Source: Aquisalibacillus elongatus
Lineage (GTDB): Bacteria > Bacillota > Bacilli > Bacillales > Alkalibacillaceae
Direction: 5' to 3'
NCBI RefSeq assembly: GCF_003843875.1
Contig: NZ_RKRF01000007.1
Coordinates: 124,001-188,000, forward strand
Length of the DNA stretch: 64,000 nt
Within the stretch, counting starts at the first letter, position 1. The number at the start of each line of letters is the position of its first letter. Shown here piece by piece: positions 44,746-54,317 of the stretch. The translations under genes were made by a program, and so were the position numbers. The notes under the pieces are model-generated. The model saw nothing but the letters and a program-made list of their open reading frames with translations. It had not been told where the DNA came from and ran no database searches.

Positions 44746-46008
44746 ATGAAGCAAATATTTCTAAACAAGAACTTTACTTTTATGTGGTTTTCTAATTTTA
44801 CCTCGATTCTAAACGGGCGTTTTAAAGAATTAGTTATTCCACTAATAGTATTGGGTCTAACGCAATCTCCCATCATAACGAGTTTGGTTTTGTTGAGCCA
44901 ACAATTAGGTACGATCTTATTTTCAATCCCAATTGGAACATGGGTCGAACAGCGAAACAAAGTAAGAATAGCTACAGTTTGTCATTTTATTTATGCTATT
45001 TGTATATTCATTCTCTCGTTTCTAATATTTCAAGGTCAATATAGTTCAATCTATATTGCATTGCTGTTATTTATTATGGGAATTGTAGCACTCATTAGCC
45101 GTACAGCTTTCTCAGCTATGATCCCTAATATAGCTGGGCGCGATCGACTTTTAGAGGCTCATACTAGTCTTGAAGCTGCTGATGCTATTAGCACCTTAAT
45201 TGGGCCAGCATTAGGTGGTTTTATCTTAGCTCAAACAGGGTCAAGCTTCACATTACTAGTTTGCGGATTTTTGGCCATAGGTTCAATGATATTTATTGCT
45301 TCTGTCGCACATCGTGAAGAAAAGCAAGGTGGCGATAACCCATCAACAAATGCCAATGGTAAAGTGTTCATTGAACAAACAAAAGAAGGACTCATCTATC
45401 TGGTATCCAATCTAAAACAAATCGTAAATATTATCGTGATGAGTTGTTTAGCTTTCTCAACTGTTTACATAGTGCTATCCGTAATATTTCATGCTGAGAT
45501 CCATTTAGGTCTTTCTGAAGAATTAATTGGTATATTGTTATCTTTTGCAGGCGTTGGAAATATTATTGGTATATTAATCATGAAGTGGTTCAAAGAAATC
45601 AATTGGCTATATTTCTTAAGTATACTTTTATTGATATCTTCTGTCGGTGTTTTAATACTCACATTCTCAGGGAATTTTATACTCTTATGTTTAGGCATGA
45701 TGATTTTTGATGGCGCATTGTCAATGGCTTTTATTGTACAAGGTGCAGTGCACCAAGGAGTTACTCCAGATGAATTACTATCAAGAATCCGGAGTGCAAT
45801 TTATGTGGTGGGAGCCGTTTGTTCGACATTAGGGACGTTCCTTGCCGGTACCATACCTGAGTTCTTTTCATCTCAATTAGCTCTATTTATTGGCGCATTG
45901 GTGCTCTTAATTCCTGGGATCTTACTTCTAAAGTTTAGAAACATTAGCGGGAAATTAAGTGACATCAAGCCAGACGATATAAATAAGGAAGAGGAAACAA
46001 CTGCATAA
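44746..46008 (+). CDS. MFS transporter (macrolide-efflux-like)
   Basis: The 420-residue protein has about 12 membrane helices. The N-terminus NKNFTFMWFSNFTSILNGRF and the loop GTWVEQRNKVRIATV are typical of the MFS_3 branch that includes macrolide and siderophore exporters. The helix 4-5 segment ISRTAFSAMIPNIAGRDRLLEAH is also characteristic. Substrate unknown. It is not part of the conserved order around ysdA-ysdC and is probably an insertion. AGGAAG precedes the ATG. Confidence 0.85.
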   Translation: MKQIFLNKNFTFMWFSNFTSILNGRFKELVIPLIVLGLTQSPIITSLVLLSQQLGTILFSIPIGTWVEQRNKVRIATVCHFIYAICIFILSFLIFQGQYSSIYIALLLFIMGIVALISRTAFSAMIPNIAGRDRLLEAHTSLEAADAISTLIGPALGGFILAQTGSSFTLLVCGFLAIGSMIFIASVAHREEKQGGDNPSTNANGKVFIEQTKEGLIYLVSNLKQIVNIIVMSCLAFSTVYIVLSVIFHAEIHLGLSEELIGILLSFAGVGNIIGILIMKWFKEINWLYFLSILLLISSVGVLILTFSGNFILLCLGMMIFDGALSMAFIVQGAVHQGVTPDELLSRIRSAIYVVGAVCSTLGTFLAGTIPEFFSSQLALFIGALVLLIPGILLLKFRNISGKLSDIKPDDINKEEETTA

Positions 46009-46077
46009 TAGAGGCTTAAATAATCAATAAAAGATATGTTAAACTAATATAAAATTTTAATTGTAAGGGAGCTTACT

Positions 46078-46566
46078 ATGGAAAATTGGGACGAGTTATA
46101 TGGGTTGCAACGTCAGTTAGATGAAGGCATTTTAGAAACGCATTCGTTAACAAGAGAAAGTGTTTTAGATGACAAAATTTTAGCATTACTCGTTGAGATC
46201 GGTGAGCTTGCGAATGAAACGAGATGCTTTAAATATTGGAGTCATAAAGGGCCTAGTGAGTCTTCGGTCATCTTAGAAGAGTTTGTCGATGGTATTCATT
46301 TTTTATTATCGCTAGGGCTTGATTATGGCTATCGATTTAATGGAGAAACCGATGAGAATTCTGGTTTAAATCAAACTGACCAGTTCCATCAAGTCTATGA
46401 TCGGATTAATCGCTTTAAGCAAAATCCAACTAATATTCACTATCAACAGTTGTTTAAATCTTATATGAAGTTGGGACAATTATTGAATTTTAAAGAGAAA
46501 GATATATTTAAGGCTTATTTGGATAAAAATAAAGTGAATCATGAGCGACAACAAACGGGTTATTAA
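46078..46566 (+). CDS. dUTP diphosphatase, dimeric all-alpha type
   Basis: A 162-residue all-alpha NTP pyrophosphohydrolase (dUTPase_2). Metal-binding acidic pairs appear in [19 protein letters not shown] (near 39-57) and [21 protein letters not shown] (near 65-85), the E-x-x-E and E-x-x-D pattern of the fold. Expected activity is cleavage of dUTP to dUMP, limiting uracil in DNA. AAGGGAGC precedes the ATG. A new promoter starts 7 bp after its stop. Confidence 0.85.
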   Translation: MENWDELYGLQRQLDEGILETHSLTRESVLDDKILALLVEIGELANETRCFKYWSHKGPSESSVILEEFVDGIHFLLSLGLDYGYRFNGETDENSGLNQTDQFHQVYDRINRFKQNPTNIHYQQLFKSYMKLGQLLNFKEKDIFKAYLDKNKVNHERQQTGY

Positions 46567-46572
46567 ATAATT

Positions 46573-46601
46573 TTGTGAAATGTTTGAAAAACCTTTATAA
46601 T
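46573..46601 (+). promoter_or_regulatory. Sigma-A promoter of ysdC
   Basis: TTGTGA (46573-46578), 17-bp spacer, TATAAT (46596-46601), 40 bp before the peptidase start codon. Confidence 0.8.
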
Positions 46602-46640
46602 GAAGAAGGAAAATTTAATTATAGTTTTAGGAGGATCTAT

Positions 46641-47726
46641 ATGGCTAAGCTAGATGAAACACTTACCATGTTAAAAGACCTTACCGATGCCAAAGGTATT
46701 CCAGGTCATGAAAAAGAACCACGTGAAGTGATGGAAAAGTACATAGCTTCACATTCAGATGAAGTCACTACAGATCACTTAGGAAGTTTAATTGCTAAGA
46801 AATCTGGGGAAGAGAACGGCCCTAAAGTAATGGTTGCAGGCCACTTAGATGAAGTTGGCTTTATGGTCACTCGTATTGATGATAAAGGGTTTATTTTCTT
46901 CCAGCCTGTTGGTGGCTGGTGGAACCAAGTCATGTTAGCTCAGCGCGTAACGATTATGACGCGTGAAGGTGATCTTACTGGTGTTATTGGCTCAAAACCA
47001 CCTCATATTTTATCAGCAGAAGCACGTAAGAAACCGGTTGAAATTAAAGATATGTTCGTTGACATTGGTGCTTCAAGTAAGGAAGAAGCTGAAGAATTTG
47101 GCGTTCGCCCAGGCGACTCCATTGTTCCTTATTTTGAATTTACTCAAATGAAGAACGAAAAAGTTTTATTAGCCAAAGCATGGGATAACCGTATCGGTTG
47201 TGCAATTGCGATCGAAGTATTAAAACGCCTAAAGAATGAAAAGCATCCTAACACTGTTTATGGCGTAGGAACTGTACAAGAGGAAATCGGACTTCGTGGT
47301 GCGGGAACATCAGCGCATGCAGTACAACCTGATATTGGTTTTGGCGTTGACGTTGGAATCGCTGGTGACATGCCTGGTGTGGATGATAAAGATGCTGACA
47401 GTAAAATTGGTGAAGGTCCTCAAATCGTCCTTTATGATGCGTCAATGGTTTCGCACAAAGGCGTACGCGACTTAGTCGTTAGTACAGCTGAGGAAAATGA
47501 TATTCCATTCCAATATGCGACGATGGCAGGTGGCGGAACTGATTCTGGTAAAATTCATTTAACAGGAGACGGTGTTCCATCCTTATCAATCACAGTTCCA
47601 ACACGCTACATTCACTCTCACGCGGCAATGCTACACCGCGATGACTTTGAAAACACAGTTGATTTATTAGTAAAAGTCATCAAGAAACTAGACAGTGAAA
47701 CAGTAAAGAAATTAACATATAGCTAA
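46641..47726 (+). CDS. ysdC: M42 family metallopeptidase (glutamyl aminopeptidase-like)
   Basis: A 361-residue dinuclear metal aminopeptidase. The metal and catalytic residues are visible in [12 protein letters not shown] (His and Asp, near 67), [10 protein letters not shown] (bridging Asp, near 180), [10 protein letters not shown] (catalytic and ligand Glu, near 212), [11 protein letters not shown] (ligand Asp, near 235) and RYIHSHAAM (ligand His, near 320). It matches B. subtilis YsdC in length. I start at ATG 46641 after AGGAGG; the longer frame from 46575 would run over the promoter. It ends at its own terminator. Confidence 0.93.
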   Translation: MAKLDETLTMLKDLTDAKGIPGHEKEPREVMEKYIASHSDEVTTDHLGSLIAKKSGEENGPKVMVAGHLDEVGFMVTRIDDKGFIFFQPVGGWWNQVMLAQRVTIMTREGDLTGVIGSKPPHILSAEARKKPVEIKDMFVDIGASSKEEAEEFGVRPGDSIVPYFEFTQMKNEKVLLAKAWDNRIGCAIAIEVLKRLKNEKHPNTVYGVGTVQEEIGLRGAGTSAHAVQPDIGFGVDVGIAGDMPGVDDKDADSKIGEGPQIVLYDASMVSHKGVRDLVVSTAEENDIPFQYATMAGGGTDSGKIHLTGDGVPSLSITVPTRYIHSHAAMLHRDDFENTVDLLVKVIKKLDSETVKKLTYS

Positions 47727-47735
47727 AAGTTTTTT

Positions 47736-47768
47736 AAGGCTAGAACAGTTCTGTTCTAGCCTTATTTT
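47736..47768 (+). terminator. Terminator after ysdC
   Basis: AAGGCTAGAACAG (47736-47748) pairs perfectly with CTGTTCTAGCCTT (47751-47763) across a 2-nt gap, then ATTTT. Confidence 0.88.
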
Positions 47769-47770
47769 AA

Positions 47771-47806
47771 TTACTGCTTAATACATCCAATTTAGTGCTT
47801 AATAGT
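47771..47806. repeat. Two-unit 21-bp intergenic repeat
   Basis: TTACTGCTTAATACA and TTAGTGCTTAATAGT: the 9-mer TGCTTAATA starts at 47775 and 47796, 21 bp apart. It lies between the ysdC terminator and the sspI terminator, a setting like the arrays at 13787 and 52799. Confidence 0.55.
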
Positions 47807-47856
47807 AAAAACTCCGAAGGTACTCGTTTAGATTGAGCGAGCCGCCTCGGAGTTTT
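47807..47856. terminator. Bidirectional terminator between ysdC and sspI
   Basis: AAAACTCCGA (47807-47816) pairs with TCGGAGTTTT (47847-47856), and AGG/CCT and CTCG/CGAG pairs lie inside. Runs of A before and T after allow termination from both sides; it most likely serves sspI on the minus strand. Confidence 0.85.
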
Positions 47857-47869
47857 TTGATTTATATTT

Positions 47870-48082
47870 CTACAACTTTTGTGCTTCTTGCTCAAGAATA
47901 TTAAGCATTTGTTCCTTCTCAGTGTCTTCTGCACTTTGCCAAATCATTTCAAACAAGACGCCAAGACCAGGGAGCATTTTTTCTTCTCCACTTTCAATTG
48001 CATCTAAAATCGTTGCTTCCAGTTCTTCTTCATTATTGCCTGCGATATTGCTTCTTATGGCTTTGCGTAAATTTAGGTCCAT
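47870..48082 (-). CDS. sspI: Small acid-soluble spore protein I
   Basis: A 70-residue SASP of the SspI family: [20 protein letters not shown] then [22 protein letters not shown]. It is made late in the forespore in B. subtilis under sigma-G. It is not a DNA-binding alpha/beta SASP, and its role is minor. GAGGTGACTAG precedes the ATG on the minus strand. It is divergent from ysgA, as in B. subtilis. Confidence 0.94.
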   Translation of the reverse strand: MDLNLRKAIRSNIAGNNEEELEATILDAIESGEEKMLPGLGVLFEMIWQSAEDTEKEQMLNILEQEAQKL

Positions 48083-48180
48083 GAACTAGTCACCTCATTA
48101 ATAGTTGATTTTTTTGTAGTTTGACCAATTGATGCCAAACTATGTATGATAGTATCAAATTGAACACGAGGAGTATGAGC

Positions 48181-48927
48181 ATGATCGAATCCAAACAAAA
48201 TAAGCAGGTTAAAGAATGGAAAAAACTCCATCGTAAAAAATATCGAGATCAATCAGGTTTATTTTTAATCGAAGGTTGGCATTTGATTCATGAAGTTAGT
48301 AAAAGTGAGTGGATCATTGATACATTGATTTTAAATGAAAACGAAACACTCCCTGAAAATCTGGAATCTTACCCTGTTGAGCGTGTGTCTGAACAGGTGT
48401 TTAAAGACTTATCTCAAACTGAATCGCCACAAGGTGTGATGGCAGTCGTCAAACAGAAGAACGATTTTGAACTGAGTCATTTAAAAAAGGTATTGTTAAT
48501 CGATGCTGTTCAAGACCCGGGTAATGTGGGCACGATGATTCGGAGTGCGCTTGCATTTCATGTGGATTTGGTCGTAATTGGCTCTGGAAGTGTTGATCTG
48601 TTTAATGATAAAGTCATTCGGTCAACACAAGGGGCACTTTTTCACCTGCCAGTTGTAAGGGGCGTATTAACCGATTGGATTGACGATTTGAAACAACAAT
48701 CCATCCCGGTATATGGTACGGCGTTAGACCGAAATGCAATGCCTCTGCGTGAAGTTCAATCATCTGAATATGCACTTGTGGTCGGGAATGAAGGTCAAGG
48801 TGTGAGTGAGGATATTTTATCAGTTGTTGACGAAAAGCTTTATATTCCCATTCATTCTAAGAGTGAATCGTTAAATGTCGGTGTGGCAACAAGTATTGCC
48901 TTATATCATTTACAGGATTTAACTTGA
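48181..48927 (+). CDS. ysgA: TrmH/SpoU family RNA methyltransferase
   Basis: The 248-residue SPOUT methyltransferase has the same length as B. subtilis YsgA. The N-terminal RNA-binding part (KVKEWKKLHRKKYR-like; FLIEGWHLIHEV) is followed by the knotted catalytic domain. The SPOUT motifs are LLIDAVQDPGNVGTMIRSAL near 109-128, ALVVGNEGQGVS near 199-210 and IPIHSKSESLNVGVATSIALY near 220-240. It probably 2'-O-methylates rRNA; the target is not known. I start at ATG 48181 after GAGGAG; a frame from 48142 is longer without support. Confidence 0.9.
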   Translation: MIESKQNKQVKEWKKLHRKKYRDQSGLFLIEGWHLIHEVSKSEWIIDTLILNENETLPENLESYPVERVSEQVFKDLSQTESPQGVMAVVKQKNDFELSHLKKVLLIDAVQDPGNVGTMIRSALAFHVDLVVIGSGSVDLFNDKVIRSTQGALFHLPVVRGVLTDWIDDLKQQSIPVYGTALDRNAMPLREVQSSEYALVVGNEGQGVSEDILSVVDEKLYIPIHSKSESLNVGVATSIALYHLQDLT

Positions 48928-48952
48928 TAAATTGATAAAAGTTTTCTATAAT
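48924..48952 (+). promoter_or_regulatory. Sigma-A promoter of the pheST T-box transcript
   Basis: TTGATA (48924-48929), 17-bp spacer, TATAAT (48947-48952). The -35 box overlaps the ysgA stop codon. Confidence 0.87.
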
Positions 48953-48957
48953 ACATG

Positions 48958-49223
48958 ACAGAACAATAAAACGTTAAAAGCTATGAATGAGCCAAGTAAG
49001 CTTTTCTAGTTGCGATTGTCAGGGAAGAATATCTTAGACTGAAAGTATTCTATTCGTATGAAAAGCCGAATTTCACTCAGGAGCTGGCACCTGGACCAAG
49101 TTGTAAAGGTGACCCGGATGTCGTCCGTTATCGAAATGAAGTGGGTAGTCTAATTCAGACTGCCAATTAGGGTGGTAACACGGAATACAACTCGTCCCTT
49201 TGTTTAAAGGGACGAGTTTTTTA
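48958..49223 (+). ncRNA. T-box leader of pheST (phenylalanine)
   Basis: The T-box sequence AGGGTGGTAACACGG occurs at 49169-49183. The likely specifier codon is TTC at 49072-49074 (GAATTTCACTCAG), matching phenylalanine. The terminator is AACTCGTCCCTTT (49189-49201) with AAAGGGACGAGTT (49206-49218) and a T run. This accounts for the gene-free stretch 48928-49260. Stem I limits are approximate. Confidence 0.93.
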
Positions 49224-49260
49224 TGTATATTAAGGTTAATTGTATAAGGAGGAATTGATC

Positions 49261-50295
49261 GTGAAGGAGCGCCTGAAGGAAATTAAGCAGGAAGCGTTAG
49301 AACAAATTGAAGCAGCCGTTGATGAGAAAAAGCTTCAAGATGTTAAAGTTTACTTTTTAGGTAAAAAAGGTCAAATAACAGAAGTACTAAAAGGAATGGG
49401 CAAGCTCTCTAAAGAAGAGCGCCCAGTCATTGGACAGTTAGCCAATGAAGTTCGCGATGAAATTACAGAAGCGTTAGAAAGCAAAAAGTCGAAGCTTGAA
49501 CAAGCCGCACTTGAAAAGCAGCTAAAAGCAGAGTCGGTCGATGTGACACTGCCTGGACGCCCAGTTCAAAAAGGTGGACCACATTTACTAAGAAAAGTCA
49601 TCCGTGACATAGAAGATTTATTTACAACGATGGGATACGAAGTAGCAGAAGGCCCAGAAGTTGAAACAGACTTCTATAACTTTGAATCGTTGAATTTACC
49701 GAAAAATCATCCGGCACGAGATATGCAAGATTCATTTTTTATCTCTGAAGATTTACTTATGAGAACACAAACTTCTCCAGTGCAGGCTCGCACACTTCGT
49801 CAACATGAAGGCCGAGGACCAGTTAAAATTATTTGCCCTGGTAAAGTTTATCGCCGTGATACAGATGATGCGACACATTCACACCAGTTCACACAAATTG
49901 AGGGACTTTATGTGGATGAAAAAATTCGCATGAGTGACCTGAAAGGGACGTTAAATACATTTGCGAAGCATATGTTTGGTGAAGAGCGTAACATTCGTCT
50001 TCGACCAAGTTTCTTCCCTTTTACAGAACCATCAGCTGAGATGGATATTTCCTGTAAAATTTGTCAAGGTGAAGGATGCTCGGTTTGTAAAGGTTCTGGT
50101 TGGATCGAAATTTTAGGGTCTGGTATGGTTCACCCTAATGTGCTAGAGATGGCTGGATTTGATTCAAATAAATACTCTGGATTTGCTTTTGGAATGGGAC
50201 CTGAGCGTATAGCTATGCTGAAATACGGTATTGAAGATATACGTCATTTCTATACCAATGATGTCAGATTCTTAAAGCAATTCCACGGTGTTTAA
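49261..50295 (+). CDS. pheS: Phenylalanine-tRNA ligase subunit alpha
   Basis: It is the catalytic subunit of the alpha2-beta2 enzyme. An N-terminal coiled coil (about 1-85: [20 protein letters not shown]) is followed by a class II core. The core has motif 2 [20 protein letters not shown], a [10 protein letters not shown] strand, and motif 3 [17 protein letters not shown]. The length is 344 residues. I start at GTG 49261, 7-8 bases after AAGGAGG; the frame from 49240 lies over that site. pheT follows after 14 bp. Confidence 0.97.
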   Translation: MKERLKEIKQEALEQIEAAVDEKKLQDVKVYFLGKKGQITEVLKGMGKLSKEERPVIGQLANEVRDEITEALESKKSKLEQAALEKQLKAESVDVTLPGRPVQKGGPHLLRKVIRDIEDLFTTMGYEVAEGPEVETDFYNFESLNLPKNHPARDMQDSFFISEDLLMRTQTSPVQARTLRQHEGRGPVKIICPGKVYRRDTDDATHSHQFTQIEGLYVDEKIRMSDLKGTLNTFAKHMFGEERNIRLRPSFFPFTEPSAEMDISCKICQGEGCSVCKGSGWIEILGSGMVHPNVLEMAGFDSNKYSGFAFGMGPERIAMLKYGIEDIRHFYTNDVRFLKQFHGV

Positions 50296-50309
50296 GGAGG
50301 AGGATCGTT

Positions 50310-52736
50310 ATGTTAGTATCACGAAAATGGTTAGAACAGTATGTTGACTTATCAAATATAAGTACAGATGATTTAGCTGAAAAAATGACGAAAAGCGGCT
50401 TAGAAGTAGAAGAGGTTACTGGGCCTGCTTTAGATGATGAAAATGTTGTTGTTGGCTATGTTGAACAGTGTGAACAGCATCCAAATGCTGATAAATTAAA
50501 CCTATGTCAAGTGAATGTCGGAGAAGACGAGCTTTTACAAATTGTTTGCGGAGCGCCTAATGTGGCACAAGGTCAGTACGTTGTGGTCGCGAAACCAGGG
50601 GCTGTATTACCAGGCGGATTCAGAATTAAGAAAGCGAAGCTTCGTGGTGAGACGTCGAACGGCATGATCTGTTCACTTCAAGAGCTTGGCTATGATGAAA
50701 AATATGTTCCAGAGCAATTTAAAGACGGCATTTATGTATTTGATGAAGACGTAACTGTCGGTGAAGCGGCTTGTCCCCTTCTTAATTTAGATGATGAAGT
50801 GATTGAGATTGAACTAACAGCTAACCGTTCCGATTGTTTAAGTTTAATTGGGGTTGCATATGATGTTGCGGCGATGTACGACAAAGACATTCATCTGCCT
50901 CAACCAGAAGTCGATATTTCTTCAGGTTCATCTAGTGACTATATATCGGTCAAAATTGATGATGAAGAAGCGAATCCTTATTACGGCGCTTGGATCTTAA
51001 AAGACTTAACTATTCGTCAGTCTCCATTATGGCTGCAAAATCGCCTGATTAGTGCGGGTATTCGTCCAATCAATAACGTTGTCGATGTCACGAACTATAT
51101 TTTAATGGAATACGGTCAGCCATTACACGCGTTTGACTATGATCGTTTTGGCTCAAAAGAAGTCGTTACACGTTTAGCAAACGAGGGTGAGACCATCAAA
51201 ACATTAGATGGAGAAGAACGTACTTTGTCGTCACACCATTTAGTGATCACAAATGGTGAAGAACCTCATGCCATTGCAGGTGTGATGGGTGGCGAAGAAT
51301 CCGAAGTTCAAGAGGATACGACGACGATTCTTCTTGAAGCGGCTTACTTTAGCCCAGGCGTGGTTAGACAAGGTTCTAAAGACCATGGTCTAAGAAGTGA
51401 AGCGAGTGCGAGATTTGAAAAAGGAATCGATATTACACGAGTAAAAGAAGCGGCGACTCGCGCTGCTCAGTTGTTATCAGAAGTGGCTGACGGCGAAGTA
51501 TTAGGAAATCTTGTTGAGGAAGGCTCAACTGAAAAAGATCCTATAAACGTCTCGTTTACACAAGATGAAATAAATGCGCGAATCGGCGCTGATATTTCAA
51601 TTGACGATATGAAGCAAATTATTAAGCGACTGCGTTTTAATTATGAATTAGACGGTCAGACGTTTACGGTTGAATCACCTGCACGTCGACAAGACATTGT
51701 GATTAAAGAGGATATGGTTGAAGAAATCGCAAGGTTATACGGTTATGACCGCATTCCATACACACTACCAGTTGGTGTTAGAGATAAAGGCGGATTAACG
51801 AAACGTCAAAAACTCATCAGAGAAGTTAATGACTATCTTCAAAGCGCTGGGTTAAATGAATCACTTACTTATTCTTTAACAAAAGCGGAATGGTCAACTC
51901 GATTCGTAAGTCCAGAAATACAAAACCAAAACTTATCACCAATTGGTTTGTCGCTTCCGATGACAGACTTACACAGTCACCTACGTTTAAGTGCTGTTCC
52001 AGAATTGTTATCAAGTTTACAATATAATGTCGCACGTAATCAGTACGACGTGGCATTATATGAAATCGGGTCAGTTTTCTTACAACATGAGCCAAGAAAA
52101 CAACCTGAAGAAAACGTACGCTTAACGGCTGCTGTAACGGGTCATTGGGAAAACCACCCATGGCAAGGTATTAAAGTTCCCGCTGATTTCTTTGTGGTTA
52201 AAGGTGTTCTAGAAGGACTGTTCAACCACTTCTTAGACGGTCAAGTCGAATTTGAAAAAGCGGAACTTGAAGACATGCACCCTGGTCAGACAGCGGTCAT
52301 GAAGCTTAATGGTGAAACAATGGGTTATGTAGGTCAGATTCACCCAATCGTCCAACGCGAGTTTGATCTTCAAGAGACGTTTGTATTTGATGTTGACTTA
52401 GACCGTGTATTAGATGAGACAGATGACGGCGAAGATTACCGTGCAATCACGAAGTATCCAACGATTGCTCAAGACTTAGCCTTCGTTGTGGATCGTGAGC
52501 TACCAGCTAAACAACTCGAGCAAGCGATTTATGAGCAAGGTCAACCTCATTTAGAGTCAGTGAAAGTATTTGACGTTTACCAAGGTGAGCATATGGAAGA
52601 AGGCAAGAAATCGATCGCTTTTAACCTTATTTTCCAAAACGATGAACGTACACTTAAAGACGAAGAAATCGAAGAAACCAGACAAGCGATTGTTCAACAT
52701 CTTGAAACAGAATATCAAGCCGTATTACGCGGATAA
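50310..52736 (+). CDS. pheT: Phenylalanine-tRNA ligase subunit beta
   Basis: An 808-residue non-catalytic and editing subunit. It has a tRNA-binding OB fold near 40-150 (VVVGYVEQCEQHPNADKLNL; RGETSNGMICSLQEL), and B3/B4 editing domains with IRPINNVVDVTNYILMEYGQPLHAFDYD. B5 follows (about 405-475), then a class II-like core, and a C-terminal ferredoxin-like anticodon domain with YPTIAQDLAFVVDRELPAKQLE. AAGGAGGAGG precedes the ATG. Confidence 0.97.
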   Translation: MLVSRKWLEQYVDLSNISTDDLAEKMTKSGLEVEEVTGPALDDENVVVGYVEQCEQHPNADKLNLCQVNVGEDELLQIVCGAPNVAQGQYVVVAKPGAVLPGGFRIKKAKLRGETSNGMICSLQELGYDEKYVPEQFKDGIYVFDEDVTVGEAACPLLNLDDEVIEIELTANRSDCLSLIGVAYDVAAMYDKDIHLPQPEVDISSGSSSDYISVKIDDEEANPYYGAWILKDLTIRQSPLWLQNRLISAGIRPINNVVDVTNYILMEYGQPLHAFDYDRFGSKEVVTRLANEGETIKTLDGEERTLSSHHLVITNGEEPHAIAGVMGGEESEVQEDTTTILLEAAYFSPGVVRQGSKDHGLRSEASARFEKGIDITRVKEAATRAAQLLSEVADGEVLGNLVEEGSTEKDPINVSFTQDEINARIGADISIDDMKQIIKRLRFNYELDGQTFTVESPARRQDIVIKEDMVEEIARLYGYDRIPYTLPVGVRDKGGLTKRQKLIREVNDYLQSAGLNESLTYSLTKAEWSTRFVSPEIQNQNLSPIGLSLPMTDLHSHLRLSAVPELLSSLQYNVARNQYDVALYEIGSVFLQHEPRKQPEENVRLTAAVTGHWENHPWQGIKVPADFFVVKGVLEGLFNHFLDGQVEFEKAELEDMHPGQTAVMKLNGETMGYVGQIHPIVQREFDLQETFVFDVDLDRVLDETDDGEDYRAITKYPTIAQDLAFVVDRELPAKQLEQAIYEQGQPHLESVKVFDVYQGEHMEEGKKSIAFNLIFQNDERTLKDEEIEETRQAIVQHLETEYQAVLRG

Positions 52737-52745
52737 AGTCAAATG

Positions 52746-52779
52746 AGCTCCAGTCAAGAAAACTGGAGCGCATATATTT
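52746..52779 (+). terminator. Terminator after pheST
   Basis: GCTCCAGT (52746-52753) pairs with ACTGGAGC (52762-52769), with a 7-nt loop. The T run begins about 6 bases after the stem. Confidence 0.75.
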
Positions 52780-52798
52780 TTTTATAAATTTTATGTTG

Positions 52799-52850
52799 TT
52801 ACTAGAAAATCTAATCCGTTACTAGAGATTTATATAAAATACTAGAAAAA
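52799..52850. repeat. Three-unit repeat with exact 20-bp period
   Basis: ACTAGAAAAT, ACTAGAGATT and ACTAGAAAAA begin at 52801, 52821 and 52841. The first two are preceded by TT and the last by AT. The array lies between the pheST terminator and the minus-strand terminator of the lipoprotein gene, in a convergent gap. Confidence 0.8.
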
Positions 52851-52854
52851 TTAT

Positions 52855-52885
52855 AAAAAGCTCCGTGATTTAGCCTTCACGGAGC
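52855..52885 (-). terminator. Terminator of the rnhC-lipoprotein transcript
   Basis: GCTCCGTGA (52860-52868) pairs perfectly with TCACGGAGC (52877-52885). Five A bases at 52855-52859 give the U run on the minus strand. The stem overlaps the last codons of the lipoprotein gene. Confidence 0.87.
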
Positions 52886-53259
52886 CCTAAATACCTTATT
52901 TCTTTTTCATCAACTACTACGATATAGATATCGCCTTTTTCTTTTGGTTCATAAATTTCAGCACCTTTTGGGAGTTTAGTTGCTGAGAAGTTATCGAATT
53001 GGCTATGACTGTCTGTTACTTTTTCAACTACTCCTATTTTCTCTCCTAAAGTATAGTTCTTTTCTTGGACCCAATTTATATTCTTGGCATTTTTGTAGAT
53101 GATATCATCAACCATCAGAATATCCGCATCTGGGTTATTTTCTAATATATCTTCTGCATCAAGATTCTTACTTATTTCTAAATCAGGTTGATTATTTGAT
53201 TGATCGTTACAACCAACTAACAGAATTATTATAACGAAGAATAATAGTCTGTTTTTCAT
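52870..53259 (-). CDS. Putative lipoprotein
   Basis: A 129-residue protein with a lipoprotein signal, MKNRLLFFVIIILLVGC, lipobox LVGC with Cys at 17. The mature part has an acidic linker, then DADILMVDDIIYKNAKNINW and YTLGEKIGVVEK, and ends KLPKGAEIYEPKEKGDIYIVVVDEKE. The pattern recurs in many small Bacillus lipoproteins of unknown role. It begins 12 bp after the rnhC stop on the same strand. Confidence 0.78.
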   Translation of the reverse strand: MKNRLLFFVIIILLVGCNDQSNNQPDLEISKNLDAEDILENNPDADILMVDDIIYKNAKNINWVQEKNYTLGEKIGVVEKVTDSHSQFDNFSATKLPKGAEIYEPKEKGDIYIVVVDEKEIRYLGLREG

Positions 53260-53271
53260 AATCTCCCCCCA

Positions 53272-54183
53272 TCATTGCTTAGCCTTTTTCGTATTCGCAA
53301 AATGCACTTTTGCGATTTGGTTAAGGTAGTCTTCCCCATGAGATTTGATAATTCGTTTAGCTTGTTGATCGACGATTTTGGATGCGCCTTTTTGTAAGTC
53401 AAAACCAACTTCCTTAGACATTTGATTCATTTCGTATACGTATCTGTAACGTGCAATCATAGAAGCAGCTGCAACGGGAGTTGAGTAGCTTTCGGCTTTA
53501 GTCATAAACGTTAGTCCATCATGTGATTCGGCCCCAGTTGCTTTTACATGGCGGTGGAACACATCGGGTTCACAAAATTGGTCGATTAAAATTCCGCTCG
53601 GGTCTACCGAATCATCTAATTTACCCAAAACATTTTTAATCGCGTGATGGTGCATCCAGGCTTTTATGCGGCCTTGTGACCAACCGCGCTTTTGTAATTG
53701 ATTATACTTTTCGTTTTTAAGCGTTAATGAGCTGTATACGATATCGGTTTTTAAAATGTCTTTCACGATCTTTTGGATAGTTGGGTCTTTCATGGTTTTC
53801 GAGTCTTTGACTCCTAATTCACGTAATAAAGCTTGTTGCTTCTCAGTCGCATAGACGGCAGCAACGGTTATTGGTCCAAAATAATCGCCCGTACCTGCTT
53901 CGTCTGTTCCGATATGATCTTGGTTAATCCATTTCGGTATGGCACTTTTTGTTTTAGTTTTGTTTGTTTTTGTTTCAAATTGCGAGCCCCATTTAGAAGA
54001 TTCCTCTTCATGGTTGTCACCTTGGAACATGACTTTTCCAGATTCGTAAGCGGTGATGGTACAACCGTTTGCTTTAGCAGCGATTACTGCATAAGGGGGT
54101 TTTTTAGAAAGCCGATTAGGCGTATAATAATTTACAAGTTTTTTTAATGCGAGTGGGTCTAATTTGATAACACTTTGTCCCAT
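53272..54183 (-). CDS. rnhC: Ribonuclease HIII
   Basis: It removes RNA from RNA-DNA hybrids. An N-terminal TBP-like substrate-binding domain (about 1-80) has YAVIAAKANGCTITAYESGKVMFQG. The catalytic domain opens with HIGTDEAGTGDYFGP, carrying the paired acidic residues of RNase HII/HIII, and continues with LGVKDSKTM and ILIDQFCEP. It has 303 residues, close to B. subtilis RnhC. AAAGGAGTTCG precedes the ATG. It is divergent from zapA, the usual arrangement. Confidence 0.95.
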   Translation of the reverse strand: MGQSVIKLDPLALKKLVNYYTPNRLSKKPPYAVIAAKANGCTITAYESGKVMFQGDNHEEESSKWGSQFETKTNKTKTKSAIPKWINQDHIGTDEAGTGDYFGPITVAAVYATEKQQALLRELGVKDSKTMKDPTIQKIVKDILKTDIVYSSLTLKNEKYNQLQKRGWSQGRIKAWMHHHAIKNVLGKLDDSVDPSGILIDQFCEPDVFHRHVKATGAESHDGLTFMTKAESYSTPVAAASMIARYRYVYEMNQMSKEVGFDLQKGASKIVDQQAKRIIKSHGEDYLNQIAKVHFANTKKAKQ

Positions 54184-54317
54184 AACGAACTCCTTTTATT
54201 ATGATAAACTTATTATATCATGGTTATGAAAACTATGAATCCGTCTTATTCTACTTCCCTATTGATGTAAAATCGTGTTACTATATGGAATAGAAATGTA
54301 TTTGAGGAGGACTCGTG

